DNA from: Pseudomonadota bacterium
Lineage (GTDB): Bacteria > Pseudomonadota > Alphaproteobacteria > Rhizobiales > Rhizobiaceae
DNA: 35,760 nt
NCBI GenBank assembly: GCA_023390055.1
Contig: JAEWDP010000001.1
Span: 1-35,760 of the forward strand
Direction: 5' to 3'
Part shown: positions 9,015 to 17,273 of the stretch, piece by piece
Layout: each line of letters opens with the position of its first letter
How positions within the stretch are numbered: the stretch's first letter is position 1
Notes under the pieces: model-generated
Told to the model about the DNA's origin: nothing
Database searches by the model: none
The model's input: only the letters and a program-made list of their open reading frames with translations
Translations under genes and position numbers: made by a program

Positions 9015-10379
9015 ATGGTCGAGACAACTGGTGAAGACGAAGGTCACAAGACAGAGCTGAAGCGTGTCATGGGGCCAGGGCTTCTGCTTCTCTTCATCAT
9101 TGGAGACGTGCTCGGAACCGGTATCTACGCATTGACCGGAGAGGTTGCCGCGGAAGTTGGCGGAGTGGTCTGGCTGCCTTTTCTGATTGCATTCAGCGTC
9201 GCGCTACTGACAGCATGCAGTTATCTCGAACTGGTGACAAAATATCCAAGGGCCGCCGGCGCGGCACTCTACACCCACAAGGCGTTCAATCTGCACTTCC
9301 TGACCTTCCTCGTCGCCTTCACTGTCATGGCATCCGGCATTACGTCGTCTGCAACCGCATCTCGTGCCTTTGCCGCAAACTTTGCTGCCACTTTCGGATT
9401 GGATACCGGCTCGCTTGTCGTCCCGCTCATTGCCGCAGCATTCATTGCCCTCATCGCGATCGTCAACCTGCGAGGTGTCAGCGAAAGCGTGAAGATGAAT
9501 GTCGTATTGACAATCGTCGAGCTTAGCGGCCTTTTGATCATAATCACGATCGGTTTTTGGGCAATCGCGGGTGGCGAAGGCGACGTCTCACGGGTCTGGA
9601 CATTTCAACCAAACGGCGAACGTGGCATATTCTGGGGCGTGATCACCGCAACCACGCTGGCCTTCTTTGCCATGGTGGGCTTTGAAGATTCCGTCAACAT
9701 GGCCGAGGAATGCAAGGATCCAAGCCGGATCTTTCCAAAGGTATTGATCAGCGGACTGCTGATTACCGGAACGATCTATATTCTGGTTTCGATTTCCGCG
9801 ATCACGCTTGTCCCCGCCGCAGCCCTTAGCGAAGGTGAAACACCCCTTCTCAAGGTCGTGCAAGCGGGGGCCCCGGGATTTCCGATCAGCATCTTCGGGA
9901 TCATTACCATGCTGGCGGTTGCCAATTCCGCATTGATCAACATGCTCATGGCTAGCCGCCTCATCTACGGAATGAGCCGGGAGGGTGTCCTGCCCAACAT
10001 ATTCGGGCACGTCCACGGCACGAGGCGAACGCCGGACGCGGCAATCCTTTTTACGACACTGCTTGCCGTTGCACTGATCATGTTTGCAGGTGGCGTGCCG
10101 GAACTTGGAGGAACGACCTCGCTCCTGCTCCTTTGTGTCTTTACGATCGTCAACATCGCCGTCCTTGTGCTGCGAAAGGACCACGTTCCCCATAAGCATT
10201 TCCGAACGCCGACAATCCTGCCCGTACTTGGCGCACTGACCTGCGGTTTCCTGTCCGGTCCATGGACAGGGCGTGATCCGGTTCAGTACACCATCGCGGC
10301 AAGCTTGCTGGCGCTGGGAGTTGTCCTGTGGGGAATGACGGTAACGCTCATGCGCCGGTCGAAGCAAAATCGCACCTGA
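9015..10379 (+). CDS. APC superfamily amino acid permease
   Basis: The 454-residue protein has about twelve membrane spans and the APC-family first helix GPGLLLLFIIGDVLGTGIYAL, whose broken helix with GxGIYA forms the substrate site in this family. Later landmarks are FFAMVGFEDSVNMAEECKDP, typical of the cationic/basic amino acid transporter branch, and the ANSALINMLMASRLIYGMSREG block. A GGAAGG site precedes the ATG. It should import an amino acid or amine by proton coupling; the exact substrate cannot be read. It is convergent with the HAD phosphatase gene, stop to stop 13 bp apart. Confidence 0.92.
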   Translation: MVETTGEDEGHKTELKRVMGPGLLLLFIIGDVLGTGIYALTGEVAAEVGGVVWLPFLIAFSVALLTACSYLELVTKYPRAAGAALYTHKAFNLHFLTFLVAFTVMASGITSSATASRAFAANFAATFGLDTGSLVVPLIAAAFIALIAIVNLRGVSESVKMNVVLTIVELSGLLIIITIGFWAIAGGEGDVSRVWTFQPNGERGIFWGVITATTLAFFAMVGFEDSVNMAEECKDPSRIFPKVLISGLLITGTIYILVSISAITLVPAAALSEGETPLLKVVQAGAPGFPISIFGIITMLAVANSALINMLMASRLIYGMSREGVLPNIFGHVHGTRRTPDAAILFTTLLAVALIMFAGGVPELGGTTSLLLLCVFTIVNIAVLVLRKDHVPHKHFRTPTILPVLGALTCGFLSGPWTGRDPVQYTIAASLLALGVVLWGMTVTLMRRSKQNRT

Positions 10380-10392
10380 CGACCGTCTACCC

Positions 10393-11076
10393 TCAATCCT
10401 GCATTTCGGGCAGACGCAGCGAAAGCCGGCCATCGGCGCCGATGATCGTGGAAAGATCGCGATAATGCGGCAATGTCGGATGACGGGTTTCAAGGGCATG
10501 CTGGTGTGTGGCGGTAATGACCATGACGTCGGCACCAGCCGCCTCACCCGCCATCACGCCAGCGATGACATCCTCGAAAACAAGTATTTCCGATGGATCA
10601 ATGCCGATCCGTTCTGCACCCAGAAGATAACACTGGGGATCCGGCTTGCCGACGGCAACATCTTCAGCCGTGACCATGATCCGCGGCTCTGCAAGCCCTG
10701 CAGCCGCCAGACGCGCCCGTGCAAGATCGATGGGCGCGGACGTGACTATTGCCCAGCGGTCGGGCGGTAACGCAGCCAGGAAGTCTCGAGCACCTTCAAT
10801 CGCAATGACGCCTTCGACGTCCTCGATCTCTCCCCGCAGGATTTCTGCAGCTTCGACAACCGGGTCGATTCCGGCAAGATTGAGACCCCTTATCGTATCA
10901 ATGCCCCGCTTGCCATGCATCGACGGTAGAAAGGATTGAAGGTCAAGGCCCTGACGCAATGCCCAGCGCCCCCAGACACGCTCTGCAGCCGCAATCGAGT
11001 TCAATATCGTGCCATCCATATCGAAGAGGAAGCCACCATAAGTCTTTTCGGTCCGCAAGAATTCAGTCGACAGCAA
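10393..11076 (-). CDS. HAD-superfamily (subfamily IA) sugar-phosphatase-like hydrolase
   Basis: The 227-residue protein shows all HAD motifs: motif I FLFDMDGTILNS with the nucleophilic first aspartate (about residue 19), motif II in WAIVTSAP, motif III lysine in VGKPDPQCYLLGAERIG, and motif IV FEDVIAGVMAG. The cap insert and the DGTILNS start place it with YfbT/YniC-type sugar or polyol phosphatases. The called start is TTG; no strong ribosome site is visible, and the true start may be a few codons away. It is divergent from the siderophore-interacting gene. Confidence 0.85.
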   Translation of the reverse strand: MLSTEFLRTEKTYGGFLFDMDGTILNSIAAAERVWGRWALRQGLDLQSFLPSMHGKRGIDTIRGLNLAGIDPVVEAAEILRGEIEDVEGVIAIEGARDFLAALPPDRWAIVTSAPIDLARARLAAAGLAEPRIMVTAEDVAVGKPDPQCYLLGAERIGIDPSEILVFEDVIAGVMAGEAAGADVMVITATHQHALETRHPTLPHYRDLSTIIGADGRLSLRLPEMQD

Positions 11077-11342
11077 GGCGAATATCCATGGAAGGAGTTG
11101 TCATCAGGAGCAAGGCTCGCACGAAGACGGTCCATAGCCGGACATCATCGCTGTCGCAAGCATATCGTGGTCGGGCCTGCTGCGTTATGACCGGGGCGCG
11201 GCCACCGCATGAGAAAGGGAGCCGGTTCGGGAAGCTTGGCGACCCAACCATAAATATGACTGCTACCATCATCTTTTGGTGGACGTCATTCGTCGGAAAT
11301 GGCATTGCTTTCCCCAGGTTGCAAACTCCTTCGGGTAAAGCC

Positions 11343-12431
11343 ATGGCCGTAGCAGACAGACTATCATCGGATACTATCCTCGATCATCACGCCGCAGTAT
11401 CAATGATCGAGAAGATGCGCGAAGATCATAAAAGCCTCGGGCGTGACAGGTGCGCTCCCGGACGCTGGGATTTTCGTCTCCATTATGGCGCGGTGTCGGC
11501 CAGGCTTCATGACAGCGGCATGCACATCCGCGTCTTCGCAGATGACGACACCAATCTTTCCTATGTGAAGATGGAGATTGCCGCACATGCTGCCAAAATT
11601 CTCGGAACGACGAGTGGCATTCACTGGAGCGGCCAGGACAACATGTCGGCGCCTCCGGTGTTCTTTCGTGAGATTTCCGTCGTTTCTTCGTGGCGTGTCT
11701 CTCCCCATATGCAGCGGATCCGCTTTCGCGCTGACAACCTTGCCCGTTACGCAATCGGCGGCTTGCATATCCGCATCCTGATCCCGCCTAAAGGACGCAA
11801 GCCGATATGGCCGACAATCGCTCCCGACGGTATGCTCTCCTGGCCCCGCGACGAGGACACGTTGACAGTCCGCATATACACGATCCGCAGCATCGATGTT
11901 GATGCCGGGACACTCGACGTGGACTTTGTCCTGCACCCGGGCCTGGAGACGCCAGCCGCAAGTTTCGCAACAAATGCCAGGGAGGGTCAGGTCATCGGAA
12001 TGCTTGGTCCCGGTGGAGACGGCGTCCCTCAAAACAAAAGCCTGCTGATCGCAGGAGACGACACGGCCATCCCTGCAATCTCACGCATTCTCGAAAATCG
12101 CCGACCGGAAAGTACTGCCCGTGTTTTTCTGGAGGTAGATTCAGAGGCGGATGTGGTTCCGATTGGAAATGAAAATGCCGCGGTGACGTGGCTCTTTCGC
12201 AAAGGTCGTCCCGCCGGAACGACCGGTCTTCTTTCCAAAGCGCTGAGGGCACTCGACCCCGCCGCCCTGCCCCTTGACCTTTATGTGTGGGCCGGATGCG
12301 AATTTTCGGATTTTCGCGAAATTCGCAAACTTGTCCGCAAAGACTGGAACGTGCCCAAGGATCGTCACCTTGTTGTCGCGTACTGGCGCCAAGGTGCCAA
12401 CGGTGGGGATCGAACCAGCAACGACGAATGA
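11343..12431 (+). CDS. Siderophore-interacting protein (FAD-dependent ferric reductase) with N-terminal DUF2218 domain
   Basis: From ATG 11343 the product has 362 residues. The first ~90 resemble DUF2218 (histidine-rich start, GMHIRVFADDDTNLSYVKM). The rest is an SIP reductase: a flavin-binding barrel with RIRFRADNLARY and the RIYTIR flavin motif, then a SIP C-terminal domain with AGDDTAIPAISRIL and VWAGCEFSDFREIRKLV. Such enzymes release iron from siderophores using NAD(P)H in the cytoplasm. The open frame continues upstream to 10959 but that part overlaps the HAD gene start and has no family match. The last dozen codons overlap a tRNA 3'-end-like sequence, so the native C terminus may have been replaced. 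Confidence 0.88.
   Translation: MAVADRLSSDTILDHHAAVSMIEKMREDHKSLGRDRCAPGRWDFRLHYGAVSARLHDSGMHIRVFADDDTNLSYVKMEIAAHAAKILGTTSGIHWSGQDNMSAPPVFFREISVVSSWRVSPHMQRIRFRADNLARYAIGGLHIRILIPPKGRKPIWPTIAPDGMLSWPRDEDTLTVRIYTIRSIDVDAGTLDVDFVLHPGLETPAASFATNAREGQVIGMLGPGGDGVPQNKSLLIAGDDTAIPAISRILENRRPESTARVFLEVDSEADVVPIGNENAAVTWLFRKGRPAGTTGLLSKALRALDPAALPLDLYVWAGCEFSDFREIRKLVRKDWNVPKDRHLVVAYWRQGANGGDRTSNDE
12393..12416 (-). repeat. tRNA-Thr-like 3'-end fragment, possible attachment-site scar
   Basis: Read on the minus strand, these 24 bases give the T-loop TTCGATC, a 3' T-stem CCCAC, then CGTTGGC, discriminator A and CC, as at the 3' end of a tRNA-Thr. The 5' side of the T-stem (GCTGG) does not pair fully, and no anticodon or D arm follows, so this is a fragment. 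It sits in the last codons of the SIP gene where the island begins. No complete matching tRNA is in the window. Confidence 0.4.
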
Positions 12432-12553
12432 GATCTGGTTTCCACCGATTTCCGGATCGGCCGTCCGTCGTGATCTGGTGATGGATACTCTCCCGTCCAA
12501 GCTGTCCGGCGCGCTTTGTTTGCTGGATAGTCGCAGCACCTGGAGAAGCATCT

Positions 12554-12808
12554 ATGGAGACGCTAAAGATGAATAATGCGGAAGCGGATCAATTTGGTGT
12601 TGCGGCTGGAGCACGGAAGTTTGCAGTTGACACTGTTTTGAAGGCCTTGGTCGAACACGCCAGTGCTACTGACCCTGCGATAAGGGATCGTATCGTGGAA
12701 ACGGCGGAGGTCTACCTGAAGGCACTGCCGGAAACTGAGCTGGAACAGGAATTCGCCAAGTGGTCTCGTGCCTACATAAATGGCCTCGTTCACTCAACAA
12801 GTTCATAG
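12554..12808 (+). CDS. Small hypothetical protein
   Basis: An 84-residue soluble, acidic, mostly helical product with no membrane segment or known motif. It is likely a real gene: GGAGAAG lies just upstream of the ATG, a second in-frame ATG follows five codons later, and the residue composition (alanine and glutamate rich with regular amphipathic spacing such as RDRIVETAEVYLKALPETELEQEF, shortened here to its core EVYLKALPETELEQEF) is protein-like. It is the first gene after the possible island border. I do not recognise the family. Confidence 0.55.
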   Translation: METLKMNNAEADQFGVAAGARKFAVDTVLKALVEHASATDPAIRDRIVETAEVYLKALPETELEQEFAKWSRAYINGLVHSTSS

Positions 12809-12950
12809 AGGAAGCGATTGCCAGGACTGGACGAGGTTACGCGCGGCCAGGCGTCTTTAAAAACGAAGCACAGAAGGACTTTGCTCAGGCGAAAACCTCG
12901 CCTTCATGATCGTAGATAAAGTTCAATTGCTCGACTACAGTTTGGAAACG

Positions 12951-13259
12951 TCAAGCCAGCTCCTTGTTCCACTCGTGGAACCACTGAGCCACGGTAAATA
13001 CCACCGTACGGTCGTTGCCATATTCATCGACATTGGCCGGATCATCGATGAGGTTGGAAGCGGCACGGCGGTAGTAGTCGGCCGTATTCTCGGGAACGAC
13101 GAGCACCGCGATGAACGCTAGGTTTGAGCGGCGAAGGAAAGGCCGAAGCGCGGCACGGACACCGCAGAGCGCGACCGCGATTGCGAGATGTGGGGGCGAC
13201 TTCGCCCGATTGACTGATCGATATGACATTGAAAGCTTCTCCGAGGGCAACGAGACCAT
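12951..13259 (-). CDS. Possible short ORF or gene remnant downstream of the TnsA-like gene
   Basis: A 102-codon open frame starts 17 bp after the TnsA-like stop on the same strand. The C-terminal half (for example DYYRRAASNLIDDPANVDEYG and VAQWFHEWNKELA) looks like genuine protein, whereas the arginine-rich N-terminal part does not, and no ribosome site is visible. In Tn7-like loci the transposase gene tnsB would follow tnsA here; nothing resembling a DDE transposase is present. It may be the tail of a deleted gene. The flanking bases 12809-12950 show nothing else. Confidence 0.25.
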   Translation of the reverse strand: MVSLPSEKLSMSYRSVNRAKSPPHLAIAVALCGVRAALRPFLRRSNLAFIAVLVVPENTADYYRRAASNLIDDPANVDEYGNDRTVVFTVAQWFHEWNKELA

Positions 13260-13275
13260 GGCAACGACGTCAGTC

Positions 13276-13908
13276 TCACCGTGCTATTCGTCTGACTACC
13301 GTCTCCGGGCTAAGCGGAGCCCCGTCGAGATCGACCTCGATAAAGCCATGGAGAATGAGTGATGCGATGCCAGCGACGGGCTTGGTTTCCAGAAATGCCC
13401 TAAGGCAGTCCGAGAGCGGCAAAGAGCCGTGTTCATCGAGCGCCGTCAGCAGGCGAAGCCGATCCCCCAGAGGTGCATCGTGCGAGGCATAGCGCAACAG
13501 GTCCCGTGCATTCCGTAGCCTGAAGCCATCGTAGATTTCGGCACGGTCAAGAAGTCGGTAACGGGCATTGATGTGTGCGGCTTCCGACGCGATGACTGCG
13601 ACATCCATGGAGACAATACGATCGGGTGCGTCCAGATAGAGGGTGGCACCATCCTCGTCGAAGACCTGAAAATCGGGAACATGGGCGATCCCGCCAGTGC
13701 CGAACGGGGGCGGCATGCATCGCCATGTGGTGACCGAGGGGTTCACATCCAAAATGCACCCGACATCGCGGGCCACCTGCGAGCGGAACAGGCGCACACC
13801 TTCGCACTTCACGGTTCCCGAAGGATGATAGGTTCTGATTGACGCGGAGTTTCTGGCGGCGCGCAGCATTGCGGCCTGCTTGGCAATTCCCATGGCATCC
13901 TCGGACAA
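13276..13908 (-). CDS. TnsA-like endonuclease-fold protein (orphan)
   Basis: The 210-residue protein resembles TnsA-type heteromeric transposase endonucleases. After about 45 residues comes a helix ending in CILDVNPSVTTWRCMPPPF, then the strand pair HVPDFQVFDEDGATLYLD, matching the TnsA core in which a PDF aspartate (residue 79 here) and a following ExK or similar form the active site. The second element reads YLDAPDR, so the usual lysine is missing or displaced. The C-terminal half is helical and could be the TnsC/TnsB-contacting part. No transposase or ATPase partner follows. I rate the fold likely and activity doubtful. Confidence 0.5.
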   Translation of the reverse strand: MSEDAMGIAKQAAMLRAARNSASIRTYHPSGTVKCEGVRLFRSQVARDVGCILDVNPSVTTWRCMPPPFGTGGIAHVPDFQVFDEDGATLYLDAPDRIVSMDVAVIASEAAHINARYRLLDRAEIYDGFRLRNARDLLRYASHDAPLGDRLRLLTALDEHGSLPLSDCLRAFLETKPVAGIASLILHGFIEVDLDGAPLSPETVVRRIAR

Positions 13909-14119
13909 AAAAGATTGGTCGTCGCCGCGGACACAGCGGCAGCGAGGGTCAACCTATTCGTATGAGTGGGCGAGAACTGTTTAGCATGACGTGAACAATT
14001 AGCGAACAAAACTTGAGAGTCAACCGAGCACTGTGAGTTTTTTGTTTCGCCATCTATCCTGACCAACTGTCCGCCCTCGAGAAGCTTGGTAATTCAAACC
14101 CGACGGCATGTGCACTCAG

Positions 14120-14590
14120 TTACCGAATCCGTGGCAATCTATGGCCTTCCGGAACGAGCGTGTCAGCCTGCCTGATCTGCCGTTTTGTCAGGCTACGTTG
14201 GCCAACCCAGCTAGCCGGCAGAAACCGGATGGCAACCTCTTCAGGCCAATTGAAAATGATCTCTCCTTTCAGCTCGTCGAGGTTGAATTCCAGAAAAAGA
14301 AGATGACTGGCTCTCGTGTCAACCATCCGAAAGGCGGGACCCCGATTGGTGCCAGTCGCCTTCACCTGGACTGTTCGCCCATCCGGGGCATGCCCATCGA
14401 TTCCCGTTCCGTTACGTGGAGAGAGCTTTAGGCCGAAGAGTTCGGCGGCCACTGCCTCACCGATATCGCCGATCAGGTTTCCATCCAGCGTGAAATCCAG
14501 AGATGCGGAAAGGTAGTGGTCCCTGAGACGATTGCGGGCCACCACAAGGTCAGTGATCACCGGCGGCAGGTCGAATACTCTCATGCTCAT
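14120..14590 (-). CDS. DUF6998-like restriction-endonuclease-fold protein coupled to the TerY-P operon
   Basis: The 156-residue product has the order GDIGEAVAAELFG (41-53, E45), GTGIDGHAPDG (61-71, D65) and TVQVKATG (73-80, Q75 and K77). This E...D...QxK layout is that of PD-(D/E)XK nuclease-fold domains and resembles DUF6998. The ATG overlaps the kinase stop by 4 bases (ATGA), so translation is coupled to the vWA-PP2C-kinase genes and this is the operon's last gene. That placement suggests it is the effector or a substrate of the kinase/phosphatase pair. Nuclease activity is inference. Confidence 0.65.
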   Translation of the reverse strand: MSMRVFDLPPVITDLVVARNRLRDHYLSASLDFTLDGNLIGDIGEAVAAELFGLKLSPRNGTGIDGHAPDGRTVQVKATGTNRGPAFRMVDTRASHLLFLEFNLDELKGEIIFNWPEEVAIRFLPASWVGQRSLTKRQIRQADTLVPEGHRLPRIR

Positions 14591-16506
14591 GCCTTTCGAC
14601 CGCTGTCCAGTTCCGCCTGTTTCATTCGTCGGTATGCGGCTACGAGCTCGGGAGGTGGATTGTCTCGAAGTCGTGTCGCCTCGTCGATCAGCCTTTGCAG
14701 CTCGGCAGGAGCCTTGATCAGATCGCGCTCAAGCTCCGCGCGCTGTTTGGCAATGTCATTCTTGACCTCGCGGATCGCCTGCGGATCGGTCGGAATGTTG
14801 GCGTTGAACACGAACTTATGTTCCACCGATTTCGACCATTGCCTAAGCTTTTCTTGCATGGCGGGCCCGAAACCCGGAATGTTCGTGATGCGCCTGGACT
14901 TCACATCCCATGCAGTTTCCACTCCGAAGGAGGCGAGCGTTGCCTTACGTCCGGGGCCGATGCCAGGAACCTTTGCCCTGTCGAGAAGATGCGATTCCAG
15001 ATGCTTTCGCATTTGTAGATCGCGCTTCTTACGCTCGAGTTCGGCAAGCTTTTCTTTCTCTCTCTGGGGAAGTCCGGCGTGGGCAGATGCGAGCCTGAGG
15101 TAGTGCGCCTTCTTTTCCTCGAACTGTTCCGGTCCAGCCCGTTTCTCCCATATCTGCCGCTGGTTATTCCACTCGATCGTACTGGCCTTGAGCTCGGCGA
15201 CAAACGGTCCCTCGTCGCCCTTTGCGGAGAAGAAATAACTGAGGGATGCGCCCGCGATGATGATGCCGACGAGACCTTGTATTGCTGCAGCCACGTAAAG
15301 ACCGATGCCAACTCCGACGAGTGCGGCAGTCATGCTGAACACCCGACCACTCTTCTTGGATTTGGCAGCGTCCGAAACCTTGAGGTCGCGCATGGCAGGC
15401 ATGATGTATTCGGCGCTTGGTGGCCGAGGCGGCGCACTCAAGCGACTGATCTGAGCAATGATCTCCCCGATGTTGGCCATGGACGTCGGCGTGACAAACT
15501 GTGCGGCGAACAGTGATCGGCCAATTCCCTGTTCAAGTTTGCACCAAGGGCAGCTGGGTTTGCTTTTGTGGTAGTGATGAGAGCGGTCAATTCCGCACGT
15601 AGTCATATTGGTCTGCAGGCGGTCGATGACGCCGACCCAGTCTACTGGCGAAGGCCGGCCGTTACCCAATTCAGCTCTGCGGGAGAACGCAAGTTCGAAT
15701 GCATCTCGGACCTCGTCGCCAAAATCATCCAGGGCCGGGACGTATGGGGGTGGTTCCATTCGTGTTTCGGAACGCCGGGCGCTGTAGGCAAAGCGCCTCT
15801 GCGAAATGGCCGTCTTGATATCCATGTCGCCGCCGCCAAGGTAGCGGCCGGAGTATGGGTGCCGTCCGAGAAACAGAAGCTGGAAAAGCAATACCGCCAG
15901 GCCGAAGGCATCGTGGTTGGTCGTGCGGTCTGTGCGCTCGAACGATACACCCTGCAATTCTGCCGGGGTGTATTCCGCAACGCCGACCAGGGATCGATAT
16001 GTGCGGCTATTGCTCCTGAACTGAAAGGAGTCGCTGTCGATCAGGGTGACGAGCGCCTGGCTAGAAACCAGAATGCCTGAATGGTTGATGTCACCGACAA
16101 CACATCCCGACTTGTGGATGCTGGCTATCGCGGCGGAGAGGTTGTACGCGGCGCGGACGAGGAAGCGGACGTCTGCGGTCGGAAATTCCGCACGGCGGCT
16201 TCCCGGTCCGTATAGATCATGAACCGTTTTGAACCCTGCCGCCTTCTTCATGGTGAACCCGGCGAACTTTCCGTTCTGCCTAGTCACGACCTCAAGGGGA
16301 TATGCTACGTAGGCGCTCGTGCTTGATAGGCCCGCCGCCACCATTGCCACGATCTTTTCGTGACGCTCGGGTGCCTTCCCATCGTTGTAGATTTTAACCG
16401 CGGTGTCCGAGCTACCCGAAATGTTGTAGACGGCACCTTCACCGCCTTTCCCAAGCAGCGGGCCAAGGATCAGCTTCTTCCCGTTGGCGAAGAACGTATC
16501 GCTCAC
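14587..16506 (-). CDS. TerY-P-type protein kinase with zinc ribbon, membrane segment and helix-hairpin-helix
   Basis: The 639-residue protein starts with a kinase domain: glycine-rich loop GKGGEGAVY (19-27), lysine in AVKIY (K38), catalytic VVGDIN (D139, N141) replacing HRD...N, and metal site LIDSDSFQ (D157/D159) replacing DFG. This variant is typical of kinases in TerY-PP2C-kinase triads. A zinc-ribbon-like cluster follows (C304, H310/H311, C319, C322), then a hydrophobic stretch 391-427 able to span the membrane twice, a charged coiled coil (about 440-505) and two helix-hairpin-helix motifs (VPGIGPGRK, IPGFGPAMQ). The GTG start overlaps the PP2C stop by 4 bases. It probably phosphorylates proteins in answer to a stress or phage cue. 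Confidence 0.85.
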   Translation of the reverse strand: MSDTFFANGKKLILGPLLGKGGEGAVYNISGSSDTAVKIYNDGKAPERHEKIVAMVAAGLSSTSAYVAYPLEVVTRQNGKFAGFTMKKAAGFKTVHDLYGPGSRRAEFPTADVRFLVRAAYNLSAAIASIHKSGCVVGDINHSGILVSSQALVTLIDSDSFQFRSNSRTYRSLVGVAEYTPAELQGVSFERTDRTTNHDAFGLAVLLFQLLFLGRHPYSGRYLGGGDMDIKTAISQRRFAYSARRSETRMEPPPYVPALDDFGDEVRDAFELAFSRRAELGNGRPSPVDWVGVIDRLQTNMTTCGIDRSHHYHKSKPSCPWCKLEQGIGRSLFAAQFVTPTSMANIGEIIAQISRLSAPPRPPSAEYIMPAMRDLKVSDAAKSKKSGRVFSMTAALVGVGIGLYVAAAIQGLVGIIIAGASLSYFFSAKGDEGPFVAELKASTIEWNNQRQIWEKRAGPEQFEEKKAHYLRLASAHAGLPQREKEKLAELERKKRDLQMRKHLESHLLDRAKVPGIGPGRKATLASFGVETAWDVKSRRITNIPGFGPAMQEKLRQWSKSVEHKFVFNANIPTDPQAIREVKNDIAKQRAELERDLIKAPAELQRLIDEATRLRDNPPPELVAAYRRMKQAELDSGRKA

Positions 16507-17273
16507 AGGGCGGCTCCAAGGATCAGTGTTTTGTCGTCATCGGTCCGTTCACAAACCGCCGGGCTAGCTAGATAGCTTTGCAGGGCTTTCGACAGATCGG
16601 CATCGCGGCCCGGAGTAGACAGAGCCACTACTGGCTTCACCATTCTTTCGAAGAATGGCGCGTGTGGCGTACGATTGGCGAAATCGAGCACCATCCGTTC
16701 AATCCCGTCCGAGAAGATCGCGAATGCCGAGATAGGACAATCCATCGCAACAAAATCGAGCCGGGGTTGGGGATCGTCTGTGATGAAGCTGGTCGTAGAG
16801 GCGTACTCACCTTGGTACGGCCAGGATGGAACGGACCAGGTCTCGCTGTTGGCATCTTTGACCACAACGGCCCCGTCACCCACGTGGATGATCGTCACAC
16901 CCGAACTATCGGCAATGATCACGATGATGGTGGCGGCGAAGTCTCTCGGCTTTAACCTAAGGCGTTCGGCTTCGGCGTTGATCCTGTCTCGGATGGCGTC
17001 CAGCCACTCCCACGTCGTTTCCTCGCCGAGTTCCGAACGAGGGGACCGACTGAGGAAGTGCTTGGCGATCCGCAACATGGTGATCGACGTGATCTTCGAG
17101 CCGATATCCGCGCGCAGTGCACTGCCTGCGCCGTCGGAAACGACGGCTACGAACACGGGACCAGCGGGACCGTGGACCTCGCTGGCACAACCGTAGTCCT
17201 GGCAGGGTAGTCCCGTTTTTTCGTGCGAGGTGCCTTTCGATCTAGCACCTGCCCAACGCCACGCACCTGTCAT
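16503..17273 (-). CDS. PP2C-family serine/threonine phosphatase of the TerY-P triad
   Basis: From ATG 17273 the product has 256 residues. PP2C metal-site motifs are in order: QDYG (25-28), VVSDGAGS (44-51), HVGDGAVV (130-137), IFSDGIE (186-192) and TDDDKTL (244-250) near the C terminus. The start is set at 17273 rather than 17288 because it gives the same ATGA 4-base overlap with the vWA stop that joins the other genes of this operon. It should reverse phosphorylation by the kinase encoded next. It is soluble, with no membrane segment. Confidence 0.88.
   Translation of the reverse strand: MTGAWRWAGARSKGTSHEKTGLPCQDYGCASEVHGPAGPVFVAVVSDGAGSALRADIGSKITSITMLRIAKHFLSRSPRSELGEETTWEWLDAIRDRINAEAERLRLKPRDFAATIIVIIADSSGVTIIHVGDGAVVVKDANSETWSVPSWPYQGEYASTTSFITDDPQPRLDFVAMDCPISAFAIFSDGIERMVLDFANRTPHAPFFERMVKPVVALSTPGRDADLSKALQSYLASPAVCERTDDDKTLILGAAL

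Noticed and set aside
9588..10547. 319-codon minus-strand frame across the APC permease
   Set aside because: Antisense to a clear permease, rich in Arg, Cys and His without any motif.
11400..12032. 210-codon frame antisense to the siderophore-interacting gene
   Set aside because: No family resemblance; the plus strand has the recognised reductase.
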